Assembly (NCBI GenBank): GCA_020543525.1
Contig: JAHYIO010000003.1
Location: 558,001 to 622,000, forward strand
DNA length: 64,000 bases
Origin: Coriolopsis trogii
Taxonomy: Eukaryota > Basidiomycota > Agaricomycetes > Polyporales > Polyporaceae
Direction of reading: 5' to 3'
Shown: positions 11,601 to 24,094 of the stretch, one piece after another
Position numbering within the stretch: the first letter of the stretch is position 1
Layout: each line of letters starts with the position of its first letter
Translations under genes and position numbers: made by a program
Notes under the pieces: generated by a model
Databases searched by the model: none
Told to the model about the DNA's origin: nothing
Seen by the model: only the letters and a program-made list of their open reading frames with translations

Positions 11601-14600
11601 TCACGAGCTCGTATCCGCGTTTGTACTAGCGCAACATCTTTCTCCGTCGACATCGACCCCCCGAGATCTATCGAGGGAACGTAAACCGAACTGAGTTCGC
11701 AATCGCCCCTCGTGCTATCGCCCTTCGATTGACAAGGTTGGGCGTCATGGCCCAGTTTGGCAAAGTGGGTTGACAGGAGGAATGGATGGGGAACCCTTCT
11801 GGTGAGTCTGCGACCTCTCTTCTCTGTTCTGCGCTGCTCGGGTGCGTTGGGGTTACGGCGCAATGCCGTAACGAAGACTGACTCACGATTCAGGCAGGTA
11901 GGCCAGAACTTCGTGTATGAGTTCACGCTCGTGTCCAGTTTCACTCTGTACGTCCCGTCGTATGCGTGTCTGTCTTGCATATCAAAGAAGTGCGTCAATC
12001 ATTCCTAGCATGAGAAATGTAGCACGAATACTCGGAGGCCCTACAATCGGACATCAAAGTCCCCGGTTTGATAAACTATTGGACAGCTTGCCCCAGAGCT
12101 TGTCGCCGATCGTTTATCATATTCGCAGAGACCAGGACCGGAGAAGAGTCCTTTTTGATCTTGCTGTGGGCGAGCCGCCTGAGTTGACGATGACACCAAC
12201 GGGCCATCCATCCACCCGTCTCCGCTCTTCTGTGCCTAGCTTCACAGCTCCACTAGAACCTCATGGGCATGGCGATAGACTGACCGCTCTATTCAATCAT
12301 TGTACGCAATCAGACCGTTCTCCTACGCACATATCGAATCGTGCTCCCCGTGCCAGTCTTCCCATTCTCTCCCAGTGGCCTTCTTACCGAACGCAGAGTG
12401 CAACATCACAGTAGTAAGGGACCCCCGGACATTCCAGCGACCAGTGGTTATATCCCATAATTTTCTCCACAAAAAGTCGACACGTTTCATGATACGGTGT
12501 GCCATCCCCATTGGATGCCCAGTCCTCAGTCTCACCCATGTCCCATGCCCGCATGGCCCACAGACGTAACTTTGGCGACGCCGTGCGCAAGCTATACTCG
12601 CTCGCCGTCGTGAAACCGCGATAGCTCATTGCACGATGGCTACCCAGAGGAAGAGCGAGGCGGTGCGTGCTTCCCATCCGCCGATTTCTCGACGTCCATA
12701 AACATCGTACCTGGTGCGACCATCCTCCCAGGCTTGCGGGCACTCGCTACCGCAGCTTTCTCGAATTTAGATAGCCCGTGTGGGTGTGGATCGTCGGTGC
12801 CTCCCTTGATGGGAGTCGCGGCTTTCGCAGGCATAGAACCCAAAGGCGCGCTGGAAGAAAGAGAGAGGCCCCGGACCGCTTTCTGCTTTTTCTGCTCGCA
12901 AGATCTCGGCGATGTGGGGCGCATGTGCATGTCGGTATTGCGACCTTTGGCAGTGCATCGTCGCAATCGCGTAGACGCGGCTCGGTCTTCGTCAGGAATT
13001 CCGCATGTTCCCCGTCATCGTATTCTCTTTGTGCCCAATCATCTCACAATAGGGCTAAGCTGTTAACCTGTACCCTCGTACTCTCTTGGTGAGTGTAAGA
13101 CTGCCACTGGAGTGGGAGTGACGAGAGACAGCGGAGGTCTCGGAGAGGCGAGCGTGTACACCGAGCATAACAACTTTTGCGTAACACGAGAGTTATGGCA
13201 CCCGGCTCGCCGCTGAAGGTGCAGTCAATGACGTCGTACACCCGACATGCAGGGCCGACAGGTAGGCCCTGCGAGCAGGTACCTCGACCTGAGCGATTTT
13301 CACAGCAGCGGTGAGAGCAACATTTTGCCCTCGAGGGCAGTCGCAACAAGCCGTGTGGTAACGCCATCTAAATATGACGCGAGGCGGTGTACAGCTTCGG
13401 TTGTGCGTTCCGCGAAGTTAATCGTGCCGGCCGATTAGAGGTACTACAAGGTCCGAGCGCGCTCAGGTACACAAAGAGTCGCCATCCACCGAGCGGCACC
13501 CCACTCCGGATGCAGACCGCACCTTTCACCTTGCACTACAGCTGGTGGCAGAACTTTGCCAGGAATGTTCTTTGGACAAGGTTGGGACACATTCGACTCT
13601 ACTTCGTCAGGGCCAGGGCTGCTGCTTTCTGAAGAACGAAAACAGAGAGGCCGTTCAACGGCCCGGGACCGAGATGACGGGAGAGACATGTGCGTAAGCT
13701 TGCGACAACAGCTGACACGTCCTGATCCAGACGACATGCTGCGGGAACGGTATGCCCTGATGCTGGACGTCAATGTCTAGTAGCATATAAGCAGACGGAT
13801 CGATTCGAGGAGTGCTCACAGCAATGTTGCTGGAAATCAACCATCAATGGTGTATGGGTACTCTGCTGTCGACCACTGAGGTCACACATGATGGATATTG
13901 GAGACCTTGGCGACTTGAGACCACGGCAGTGTGGAACGTGCCGTTATCAATAACAGCATTAGTCGCGCAACGTGCTCCCGTAGCGGACATGGCCATGGCC
14001 ATGAATTGGGAGCATGAGAGAGTATTCTGGAGAGCTGGGTGAGCATCTGCCATACAAGGAAGGAATCACGATGGTACCCATGAGTATCGTGTGTTCCCGA
14101 AGCTAGAGCTCCTCGGGTCCTTGGTGCCTACGCCGCATTTGTTGTCGACGTCGATAGCGAGTTCGGTGGATCTGACCATCTTCGGGAGCCAGAGATATGA
14201 CCGATGGCGCTTTTCAACTGCGGGAATCGCCAGTGTCTGCTGAACAGCACTCTGGACTCGCGATGCTCGCGGGCCGCCACCTGTCAGTTCCCTGAGAATG
14301 GTGGTAAGGAATCATGAAGGTCAGAACACTTGCTTGAAAGATATTGGATACGGTTGTGGAAGGTCAGGGTAGGATTAGCTCAATAGCAGAAGGCTCTGCT
14401 TTTGCACCAAGAGAGTGCGGGTCGAGTATTCTTCAGGAAGGTACTGCTCGATGGGACACTATGGGAGGACAGCGGCTGGACATCCCAGCAGCATCTGTGG
14501 CAAGTCAATCAACAAAGATTGCAAGGCAGGGGCATGCTATCTGATAGCGGGTACATCCAGGGAAGTCTAGGTTGGACTGGCCTGCGGAAATGTCTGAATT

Positions 14601-15102
14601 AATACGGCAGACTTCCCGACTCGCCTTGGGGAGCCTGAGCTTATGTGCTAGCGATGTCTCTATGCCTCTTTGCGAGTTATAGATGTCTCGGAGTGCCTTC
14701 AGTGACAGCTAATACCCTTCTCCTTGCGCGCGCACGACTCTGCCGCATGCGCTGATTGATAGCCTTCATGAACGAGGAAATGGACGCTGCCATTCTCTGA
14801 AGCGTTGTTGTTCTCGGCGCTCCCCAGAGCCACGATGATGATCAGGTGCGCTGTATCACTTTGCAACTGGAGTTGCAGGCACAAAGAAAGACAAGATGAC
14901 TATGTGTTGTTTCGAAGACGATGGTGGAGGAAAGGGAGAAAACATGCTTGAGCTACGAAGGCCAAAGAGCGCGCGGACCGGATTGAGACTCCGCTGTGGC
15001 ACAAGGGAGACGCGGTGGGCGCTCGTGGCCTCATCGGTTCACGTCCTCTGCCAGAGCTTGGGGCTGCGTGGGCCGCCGTCCGACTCCTCGTCCTCAACCA
15101 CC

Positions 15103-17975
15103 ATGTCCTCCAACCCAAGACCCGCCCTCTACCTGGCGCCGTCGGTCAACACCACAACGTGAGTGCATGCTGCTCTTCTCCGGACCCGTAAGGCAGGCTC
15201 ACAGTCTCTGCAGGGTGGTCACGACAACCACGACAACAACCACATACGCGCCCATTCCCCTCCCATCCATCCCGCCACCCTCCTCACCGAAGGATCCCAA
15301 GAACTACCCACTGTACAGTGCGCGACTACCAAGATCACTACGCGAATTCCCCTTGGTCTTTCCCGGGGGTTCACGTGCCACCTTCCGCGATGGTGAGCTA
15401 GGCGAGCAGGAGATGCAAGAAGAGGAATCGGTCGTCGAGGGCAAGGGTTGGAGAATGGTGAAACGCGACGAGAGCGATGCGCGGAAGGAAGTTGGTCTCG
15501 CCGAAGCCATCGAACGGTATGGTCGCAAGAGGTCCTACAGCAATGAGAACATGATGGAGGGCATCGAAGCCATCCCAGGCCTCGTCACTACTACACCACC
15601 ACGAAAGAAAGCCAAGGGACACCCCCCACCTCCAATCAGCACAATGAACACAGCTGCGCCGCCTTCTCCCCTTCCGTCACCTCATGGATCACCTCCTCCC
15701 GAAAGCATATGGCCTTCCGCCCCACCCAGTGGTCATTCTTCCCCCCAACCTCAAGCGCAGGTTCAGGCCCCGTTACAACCTGACCTATCAATGACCACCT
15801 TACTAGCCCTCCCCACACTACTCTCCCACTTTTCGAATCTGCCACCACCTCTGCAATCTCATGTGTTACTCACCTTCCTGCGACACTCACCTCTTTCCGT
15901 CCTGCGCACACTCCATTCTGTACTCACGCCTACGCTCGCCAGGGACTTCCTGACCCTCCTGCCACCCGAACTTGTCTCGCTGGTCCTGAGCTTCCTCTCT
16001 TTCCCAGATCTCGCACGCGCGTCGAGAGTCTCCAAGGCATGGCGAGCAACTATTGACTCGGATCCTGTCCTCTGGCGCGATCTGCTGAAGAACACGAAGA
16101 TTTGGTTTGGCCATGACTCGGAGATAGCCTTTTCTGACGCTATCATGGCACGGCGTAGACGACAAGGTCTGCCTGCTCCGAACTCGCTTCCTCTCCCTCA
16201 TCCCTACAAGATCCTCTTCAAGTCACGTCATTTAACGCGGACACGCTGGGTGACCAACCAGGAGCCCAAGCGCTTAACCTTCCCAGCGCATGGACGTTCT
16301 GTCGTGACATGCCTGATTTTCTCGCATGGGCGCATCATCTCCGCCTCAGACGACCATTCGATCCACGTATACTCCCCAATTACAGGTACTCTCATCCGTT
16401 CGCTTGATGGCCACGACGGAGGCGTGTGGGCTCTGGCGGCGACAAAGAACACGCTCGTCAGTGGTTCGACGGACCGCACGGTCCGGATATGGGATCTCGA
16501 AACGGGTCGTTGCACTCATGTCTTTGGTGGTCACACCAGCACTGTCCGCTGTCTGGCAATCGTAAAACCAGAGTGGATCGACTACGAGAATGAGCATGGC
16601 ATCATTACGCGTGAAAAGTGGCCGAAGCGGCCGCTTATCGTTACAGGGAGCAGGGACCATTCTCTAAGAGTCTGGGCTCTACCTCGCCCTGGGGACGAAG
16701 AATACAGGTGCTACGGGGCAGACGATACGGAGGTGGACCCCTCAGAGGTGCGTGCGAAGTGCTTGTATTGTGCGCTTCTTAGTTCAATATTGACGTCATG
16801 GCCAGGAGGACGTCGAGGATAACCCGTACCACAAACTGCATCTGGAAGGACACGACCACGCGGTTCGTGCCCTTGCTGCGCGGGGACGTACACTCGTTTC
16901 TGGAAGCTACGACTGCACCGTTCGAATCTGGGATATCATCACAGGGACCTGCAAATGGGTTCTGGTGGGGCACACGCAAAAAGGTACGACTGTATTCCGG
17001 CCAGGGTTCAGATGGAGTGAATGATGCTGATTCTGCATTCTGCATCTCTCAGTGTATAGTGTTGTCTTGGATATTAACCGCAACCTTGCTTGCTCCGGTT
17101 CAATGGACGGGACGGTGCGCGTCTGGAACCTTAGCACTGGCCAGTGCCAGCACATCCTTGCGGGGCACACTTCCCTCGTCGGTCTGCTCGGTCTCTCCCC
17201 ATCATACCTTGTCTCCGCTGCTGCCGACTCCACGCTGCGTGTGTGGGACCCGGATACGGGTGAGCTCCGCCACACCTTGGCTGCGCACAACGGTGCCATT
17301 ACGTGCTTCCAGCACGATGAGTTCAAGGTGCTCAGTGGCTCCGATGGGACGTTGAAGATGTGGGACATCCGGGACGGGTCTCAAGTACGGGATCTTCTCA
17401 CTGGTATCGTCGGGGTCTGGCAGGTCGTCTTCGAGGGCCGCTGGTGCGTCGCCGCTAGCAATCGCATGGATTCCACCGTTCTCGACGTCTGGGACTTCGG
17501 GAACGACGAGGATGATGAGTGGGAGGGCGAGCCGCCGGGCGGTTTGTACGACGAGGAGTCCGACTACAGCGACGAAGAGGACGAAATGGATCGCGCACAG
17601 GTCGAAGCCGATGCCATGGATCAGGACATGTTGGGCGTCCCGTCTGACACCGAAATAGTGGATATCGACCAAGAGATCGGATTCACCGATGACGACGAAC
17701 CATCAGCGCACGAGTGGGACGACACACCCTTGGATGCTGAGGGGCACATGCGCTCTTCCTCCTCGAGTCGCGAGCCGTCGAGTGGTCAATATCGTACTCG
17801 CACGTCGACCAGGACGCGTACGCAACCGCAGCGCGAAGGCGCGATGATGTCCGTTCCCCCAGCGCCCCTCGCGGGATCCTCGGAACCATATTTGCGAACG
17901 CTTCCATCCGTAGACGAAACCCCTACACGGCCCAGGACGCGCAACGTGAGCCATCGGAGGCGGTGGCAACCGTAA
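15103..17975 (+). CDS. CDC4: CDC4/Fbxw7-like F-box and WD40 protein
   Basis: Substrate receptor of an SCF ubiquitin ligase, by family; Cdc4/Fbxw7 proteins bind phosphorylated targets such as cell-cycle regulators. Exons 15103-15158, 15214-16747, 16806-16983 and 17053-17975 join to about 896 residues in one frame. The start chosen is the ATG of MSSNPRPALYLAPS; the first intron then leads into a Thr-rich run. An F-box sits at about 15955-16100 (LLPPELVSLVLSFLSFPDLA), followed by a basic linker and a series of WD40 repeats from about 16280 to 17480, with typical motifs such as SGSTDRTVRIWDLETG and SGSMDGTVRVWNLSTG. An acidic, low-complexity tail follows the propeller. The upstream frame is open to 14996, so a longer N-terminus is possible. 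Assignment to Cdc4 rather than another F-box/WD40 type (for example Met30) rests on overall architecture. Confidence 0.9.
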
Positions 17976-19622
17976 TCCTCTCTCTCTGTCTCAAACTCTC
18001 CCTCATCCCCATGTTACTCTCCTCCCACATCCTCATGTATTTCTATCATCATCAAGGGTCTCTCACTTATGTTCTCCTGCAGTGTGTTAGTGTTCTCTCG
18101 CTTGTGTGATCATGTTGTGGACGCTACAGTATCTCTCTCGTTGACTCCGGAGTCCTCTCGTTGTGGCGCTTTTCGTTACAGAACACTAGTTTCCTAGACA
18201 CATCCCGTCACGATATTCGGTGGAACAACATCTTGTACATAGCCTACTCATGATACGCGTAATACCACGAGTTATTGCACCCTCGTCTGGCTATCCATTA
18301 GTCCCCAAGCGTCGCGGGTCGGCCCTCCGCAGCCCCGAACGTCTGTAGGATCGTCAGACGATGTCCCCAACTGACAAATGCGGGTGCACTTCGAGCATGG
18401 CGATAACGATTGGGACCCCCATACTTGGGTCTTCCGCAGCAGCTCTCCGCCCGGATCCACGGTACGGGGGTATCCAGGGGAGAGGAACATGAGCCGCCAT
18501 CGCACGAGTTAGCGGTTCAAATCGCCCCAAAACGCTCATACGTACCAGAGACGTGGTCTGAGAACGTCCTGGAGACGTTCCGATGGAGCGTATCCACCCG
18601 ATCGTGCGGTCAGGCAGGCCGCAGACACTCACGGTCGCCGCTCCCGAGCACGTACGATCGCGCGCGACGGGCGACAGTGCGGGTGAGAAGGGTGGTGCGT
18701 AGATGAGGTTTCCGTTTACCGTGCTTGGGCTACGGGACGCTGGAGGGCTGTCGGCGAACGTAATGATGACGACGCACGACGCAAGCCGGAAGGATCGCGG
18801 CCGGGGGTTATTGTCCCCGAGGGCAACCCGTCTGCTACTCTCGGTCGCGTCAAGAGACCTGCAGGTGCTGGAGATGTCACGAAGGCACCGTTTGTTCCCG
18901 GCGCTGGATGGACGGGATCGCCGCCAGGAAGGTGTGTTCGGCAGTGCCGTAAGGAAGTCGAGAGAGTCCAGATAGCGTAGAAGAGCGGGGGCGACCAATC
19001 GGACGAAGGAGGGGGCGAGCATCACGAACCATCGCGTTCGTTTTTCATTGCTGTGAGAAAGGGAGATGTGTCGTAAGCCGCGTGCAGCGCACACGTACTA
19101 TGGATGCAGTGGTCGAACCTTCTGCGGACGTCCCACTCTGCTGGTGCCGCCACGAGAAAGAAGGAAGTGTGCATTTGGTACTGGGAACGCTCTTACCATG
19201 GTACACTGTGCAATCACGGCAAACGCCGTCCGTATTCCCTGGAGAAGCGAATATGGCAGGTAAACAGGCACAACGCCCGAAACCCTCAAGGGCTTCGCAG
19301 GAATCGAAGATACCGTTGGAGGAACTTACAGGTCACGGTTGTGCGTCGAATGAAACCTGGTGCTGCGCGTTCGCCCGTTGATCGCATTTCAAGACGTACC
19401 AGTCCCGTCAGTCGTGGAGGAACGGGGGATAGAGGAGCAGGGCGTGAGCGCAGATACGGCAGTCGCAAAGACCGGACGTATTGTCTACGGGCCGTAGAGG
19501 GGTGGAGAAGAGGATTCATACAGTTGGGGCACAGAAAAGCACCGTCGATGGTTTTGTACACTCTGGCAGGATTGGGAGAAGAGGATGACGGTAATTTCGG
19601 GGGATATGGGGAGCAGACAGGC
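17976..19622. other. intergenic stretch with one doubtful minus-strand frame
   Basis: The first part, rich in pyrimidines, is probably the 3' UTR of the F-box gene. A 246-codon open frame lies on the minus strand at 18354-19094 but has no recognisable domain. The region starts and ends at the 3' ends of two convergent genes, so little regulatory DNA is expected; its 1.6-kb length is therefore slightly long. Confidence 0.4.
18354..19094 (-). CDS. doubtful hypothetical protein frame
   Basis: Uninterrupted 246-codon frame beginning MCAARGLRHISLSHSNEKRT. The early part has a hydrophobic patch (FVMLAPSFVRLVAPALL); the rest is Ser/Arg/Pro-rich without motifs. No introns are needed, which is unusual in this window, and overlapping frames exist on the other strand. 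I do not recognise it; it may be a chance frame in GC-rich DNA. Confidence 0.15.
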   Translation of the reverse strand: MCAARGLRHISLSHSNEKRTRWFVMLAPSFVRLVAPALLRYLDSLDFLTALPNTPSWRRSRPSSAGNKRCLRDISSTCRSLDATESSRRVALGDNNPRPRSFRLASCVVIITFADSPPASRSPSTVNGNLIYAPPFSPALSPVARDRTCSGAATVSVCGLPDRTIGWIRSIGTSPGRSQTTSLVRMSVLGRFEPLTRAMAAHVPLPWIPPYRGSGRRAAAEDPSMGVPIVIAMLEVHPHLSVGDIV

Positions 19623-20382
19623 TCATAAGACACGCGCTTTATAAATCTTCACATCTTCTCGGGGACTTGGATGAACAAATTAGCCTAGCCACCTACTCTA
19701 TAGAGAACGTGTCAAGCTCACCGGTCCTGAGCATCAGTCCCTACCGCGCCGAGACGTTGTACCACACGCATCCCCGCACTAACACGGCCGAAAATCGTGT
19801 GCTTGTTGTCCAGGTATGGTGTGGGCGCGAGGGTGATGAAGAATTGTGATCCTGACACAATGATATGAATGGGCTAGGCCATCCGTGAAGAGTAAACGTA
19901 CCATTGGTATTGGGCCCCGAGTTCGCCATAGCCAATATGCCGGCGCCCGTGAAGCGGAGCTCAGGATGAATCTCATCTTCGCTGTCCGGGGCATCACTCA
20001 GGGCGGCAAGGCAAAGGAAACAGAGCAGCTCACAATTTTTGCCCATAGATACTCGTGCCTCCTCGTCCAGTTCCGGTTGGATCGCCCGTCTGAATCATGA
20101 AGTCCTACGAGAGGCAGCCACACACTTTGAGACTGAGTACATCACAGACAAGTAGTAAGGCAGACGTACGGCAATGACACGATGGAACACGACCCCATTA
20201 TAATATCCACGCTTTGCAAGCTCGGCAAAGTTCTTACATGTCTGAAGAATGCAAGGATGAGGGGACAAGGTCAACAAGCCCTGGATGGCCAAGTGAATGA
20301 CCCGACCTACTCGGGGGGCATGATCCCAGTACAACTCCAGTTGAATGTCGCCCATGCTCGTCTCGAGCACGACAGATTCCAT
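19623..20382 (-). CDS. CYP1: cyclophilin, PPIL1/CYP1-type peptidyl-prolyl isomerase
   Basis: Catalyses cis-trans isomerisation of peptidyl-proline bonds; the PPIL1 type is a spliceosome-associated single-domain cyclophilin. Six exons (20382-20311, 20241-20170, 20104-20034, 19981-19902, 19851-19722, 19665-19623) join to 155 residues, the usual length for the family. Visible motifs in order are [53 protein letters not shown], the active-site region [31 protein letters not shown], and [11 protein letters not shown]. The last exon encodes the end [10 protein letters not shown]. The gene is divergent from the tRNA deacylase gene, with about 260 bases between start codons. Confidence 0.93.
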
Positions 20383-20645
20383 CGTGGATGTTGTCGACTT
20401 ATGAAATCCAAAAGCGGTAGATTGCGGGCAGGGTCAATAAATCCAGAGGATTATGGCAGAGGACAAGGAAGGACGTCGACCAGACCGCGACTTTCTCAGC
20501 GGCCGGCTTCCAGCGGACCGGCATCACGTGCTACCGTTCCCCAAGGACTCCGAGTCCGACTTGGAGACTCTGCTTCGAGCCAAGCTCGCAACTTGACTCG
20601 ATAGGACGGCGCAACGACAAGCGTAAAGAAAACATACACAAAGAC

Positions 20646-21764
20646 ATGAGGGCCATTGTACAGCGGGTGAGCTCAGCGTCTGTGACTGGTACGTCTTGCA
20701 AGACCCCTTCGCTCATGCAGTACTCATGCAAGGATTGCGCCTCTGATCCTAGTTGACAACGAGGTCATCTCCTCAATCGGCCGTGGACTCATGGTCCTTG
20801 TCGGCATAGGAAGAGGTCATTATCATGTGTCGTGCTTCCGAGTACATCTGGACTGAAGAGTTGCTCCTGCACAGAACAGACGACACTATGGCAGACCTCG
20901 AAACTCTAACCAAACAGATGTACGCTTCATTCATAATTGACTATCAGATTGTCAACAGATATCGCCTCGAGTCTCAGCTGACCACCTTTCTGTCCAACCT
21001 AATTCACGCTCACGAGCAGCCTTGCCCTAAAAGTGTTCTCTGATGACACCTCGGGTGCTATGTGGAAGAAGACCGTCAAGGACATCGACGGCGAAGTCCT
21101 CTGCGTCTCCCAATTCACGCTCTTCGCAAACACAGCCAAGGGGAAACCCGACTTCCACCGAGCGATGGTGCGCATTCAATCCTATCTTCGTACTGCGCCC
21201 GCCCGTCCCTGCTGACCTCGACGCGCGCCGCTGCCGTCGCCTTCAACTGCACGCTTGCTCCCAGGCAACAGGCCCCTCCCGGGACTTGTATGGTTCCTTC
21301 CTCAACCGGATGGGCGAACTCTATAGGTCCGAGAAGATCAAAGGTGCGCCGCGCTCAGTTTCCGTTTCGCATCGGGCTCTGTACCCTCTCGTCCCCGTGC
21401 TCATTTCCGCGGCTGCGACACACACGGCCAGCGGTTCTATTTCCGTGCGAGTTGTCGAGGGAAAGAGAGAGAGAGCACTAATGCTGATCTGTCGCTGATG
21501 TGAACAGACGGACGGTTTGGCGCGATGATGGACGTCCGCCTGACGAACGAGGTGCGCCGCCAGGAGGTCCGTGCCCCTCTTTGTGTGCTGACACATGGTT
21601 CCGACCAGGGGCCAGTAACTTTCACATTGGACTCGAGGAAGTTCGAGTATGTCGATCTGCCTCCCGGCAAACCCACATCGACTCCGAAGGGGGGCGGATC
21701 CACGGGTGCACGGACTCCCAAGACGCAAGATTCGTCGCAAATCCAGAATAAAGTCCAGGACTGA
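20646..21764 (+). CDS. DTD1: D-aminoacyl-tRNA deacylase (DTD)
   Basis: Removes D-amino acids (and glycine) mischarged on tRNA, a cytosolic proofreading step. Seven exons (20646-20688, 20753-20815, 20880-20919, 21020-21167, 21265-21343, 21508-21551, 21609-21764) give about 190 residues. The start MRAIVQRVSSASVTVD is canonical for the family. Catalytic signatures are intact: LCVSQFTLFA and, near the end, the Gly-cisPro motif in TNEGPVTFTLDS, which is assembled across the last intron. A Gly/Thr/Lys-rich tail of about 40 residues extends past the bacterial-type core, as in many fungal members. Convergent with PGS1 downstream. Confidence 0.94.
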
Positions 21765-22190
21765 TATGGAATTGTGGAGCCTTGCCGTCCCGCATGTGCT
21801 TACCTGCTCTTGCCCTGAGCGATCTCGCTCACTCCGTCTGGATGTAGCCAAATCCGTCTCCACCGGATATGCGTACGTTGAGGCACATGTAGTACCGGAC
21901 TGATGAATCGAGAGACACTGATGTCAGGGGACCATTCGGTCTGCTATGAATGTGTGCGGACATTTGTCATCGATTTTGAGGTAGGGTTCGAGCGCTCATG
22001 ATCATCTGCATCCAGGCGAGACTCTGAGCGTCACCCTCTCATGCCCAGGCTGAGATTCATCTTGACTATCTGGGAGAGCTCTTGGAAAGCACGGCGAACG
22101 AAGAGGGGCAAGCGGCGTGGACTTGACGTGTTGTGGGATAAATGTGTGCGTACGGTTGCTCTGTTCTTTCAATCGCAGCGACAGGCGTCT

Positions 22191-24094
22191 CTACAACATG
22201 CCACCTACGAGGCCGACCAAAACTCGCGTTCCCAGGCGCACCCGCCGCGTGTCGGAATCGACTCCTCCTCGCCAAGGATGAGCGTGCGCGCGTAGCTCAT
22301 CGACCTCTTCCGCAAGCCGCTTCTGCAGAGCCGATGACGTAGTGGCGAGCACGAACGACAGCTCCGTGTCGAGGTTTGCAGATCGCGAGTTCAAGTTCGT
22401 TGACCCGAACAGCGTCAGTACTGGCGCGGACGACGGAGTCGGACGTACCCAGATGCCTGGGTGGGCGGACAACGATGAATATGATGCTCAATGGGCGTGA
22501 AGAGCTGTGAACGTACCCTTGGCATGGTAGGTCCACCCGACGCGTTCCCATTCGTGCAGTTGTATGGCTGGGATGACATCCGAGGAGCTGGGAGCCCATT
22601 CTCTCCCAGCCGCGCGGACTGCGGCCATAAACCGCCGCTCAAACAACGTGTAGGCTTCTGGGATCCTCCCAGAGACACCTTTGGACCCATAGAATCCGTT
22701 TGCCTGGCGGAGACAAGTGAGTTTGTGAGCGCTGTTCATTTCCGCGGATACAAGACGCATACCAGCGGACTGGCAGCAAGAACCCTGGAAGCGATGCCCG
22801 AGTTGATCATCGCCGACTGGTATGGTTCGTACAACGCGAAGTAACCACTTGTGAGGTCCACGAGGGGACCCTCATAATTGTGTGATAGTTGAGCGGAGTA
22901 TCGTTGTTGCGCGGTGAGTTCACGGAAAAGGAGGGAGAGACACCGCTCTTCTTCTCGGATGTCGAACAGGCCTGCTTGTATGACAGGAAACACGAGCACA
23001 TCGTGGTCGTCCATAGGGTGTTCTGAGGACACCTTCTCCGCTGATACTACCAATAAAGCTTTTGACGCGTCACGCTGTGCCTTTTGGAATGACGTGAGAG
23101 CTCGACGAGCTTTGCCCTCTATGTGATGCGGATGTGTTGCTTCGTCTGACCAGTGGAGTAGGTAGCCATCAGCGGAGGTCGGCGAAGGGGCGAGTGAGAA
23201 CGAGAAAGTAGAAGCTGCCTTCAGGAAGGCGAAGCAATAATTCGCCAGGTGCGCCTGTTCGGTGAACTTCAGATAACGGTCTTGACGGTCCGAGAAATAG
23301 GACGTATTCAGATTCGCTCTACAGAGGGCAGTACGTCAGAAAACAGGCAAATACGAAACTGGCTTAGGACGTACAGCCTTACCCGGATATGACCACAGTG
23401 TCGTCTGCGCCGTAGATCTTCGGGTGCCATGTACCCCATCCTTCGTTGAACCGTGGTGGTACCAGGCGTGCCATTACTCCTTTCAACTTCGGACTTCGGA
23501 ACATATAGACATGCACCCTTTCTGGATGTTCTTTCAACAGGGGAAGGAGTATCCCCGCGGTGGAACCTGGACCAGGACGTGTCGAACGGTTCAGATCCAG
23601 GTGCAAGTAGACATGGAGGGATGGATTCTCGCGAAGAGATGCTTGAATAGCGTCAATCTACATTGGCATTTGCAAGGTGTGCTAAAAGGAGGTCGTGTGG
23701 GGCATTACTCACAAGTTCTACATCCCCATACCCAATATAAAGGGATGATATGAAAAGTCTATGTCTTGCATTGCGTATCATATTCTTGAGGTGGACACAT
23801 TCAGAATCAACATCAGTACCAGTAGGTACACGTACGCACCAGTAGTGTCTGGTAGAATATCTTGGGCTCATGCATGATGGAGATACTTGAAGACTGCATG
23901 GAGAAGCATGGCTGATGTTCGGCGAGCTTGACTAGGAATTGGCGTATGGTAGGATCAAATGAAACAGAAGAGACATTACGCGGTTTGTGTGTGGCAGCTA
24001 CGGGCAGCAATGCAGAATATCGCAGACGCGAAAGCTGGAGAGCATTGCGCGCCGTGCGGAACATCGAGCTCGATGCGTGCGGTGGTACGGTCAA
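22191..24094 (-). CDS. PGS1: CDP-diacylglycerol-glycerol-3-phosphate 3-phosphatidyltransferase
   Basis: Makes phosphatidylglycerophosphate, the committed step to cardiolipin, in mitochondria. Six exons (24094-23840, 23784-23713, 23657-23383, 23318-22763, 22703-22517, 22456-22191) give about 536 residues. The N-terminus is rich in Arg, Ala and Ser (from MFRTARNALQLSRLRYSALL), a plausible mitochondrial presequence; an in-frame ATG at 24064 is an alternative start. Phospholipase-D-superfamily signatures are present: HPKIYGADDTVVISGANLN gives a complete HxK(x)4D motif, while the second, YHAKGIWVRP...GSTNLNSRS, has HxK but Arg at the Asp position. DLNRSTRPGPGSTAG is also typical. The start codon lies only 127 bases from that of SCD6 on the other strand, so the two probably share a promoter. 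Confidence 0.93.

Larger units (their letters stand above)
4777..15102. other. 10-kb stretch with no supportable gene
   Basis: More than 10 kb between two clear genes, while the rest of the window averages roughly one gene per 2.5 kb. Open frames are short, overlap on both strands, and none gives a recognisable domain or a coherent exon chain. The part at about 5.6-6.6 kb is strongly pyrimidine-rich on the plus strand. Small tandem repeats occur at 7853-7872 and 8622-8645. Minus-strand frames at 9482-10012 and 12384-12966 read somewhat like protein but are unassigned. Terminal repeats, transposase or reverse-transcriptase motifs were not seen. It may hold upstream regulatory DNA, a non-coding transcript, lineage-specific genes or decayed mobile DNA. 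Confidence 0.5.

Noticed and set aside
18500..18540. tRNA B-box-like GGTTCAAATC
   Set aside because: The flanking bases do not form a T-stem and no A box or acceptor stem was found.
19286..19633. Minus-strand frame starting [12 protein letters not shown] with a CxxC pair
   Set aside because: Its start overlaps the last codons of the cyclophilin gene in another frame, so it is a shadow.
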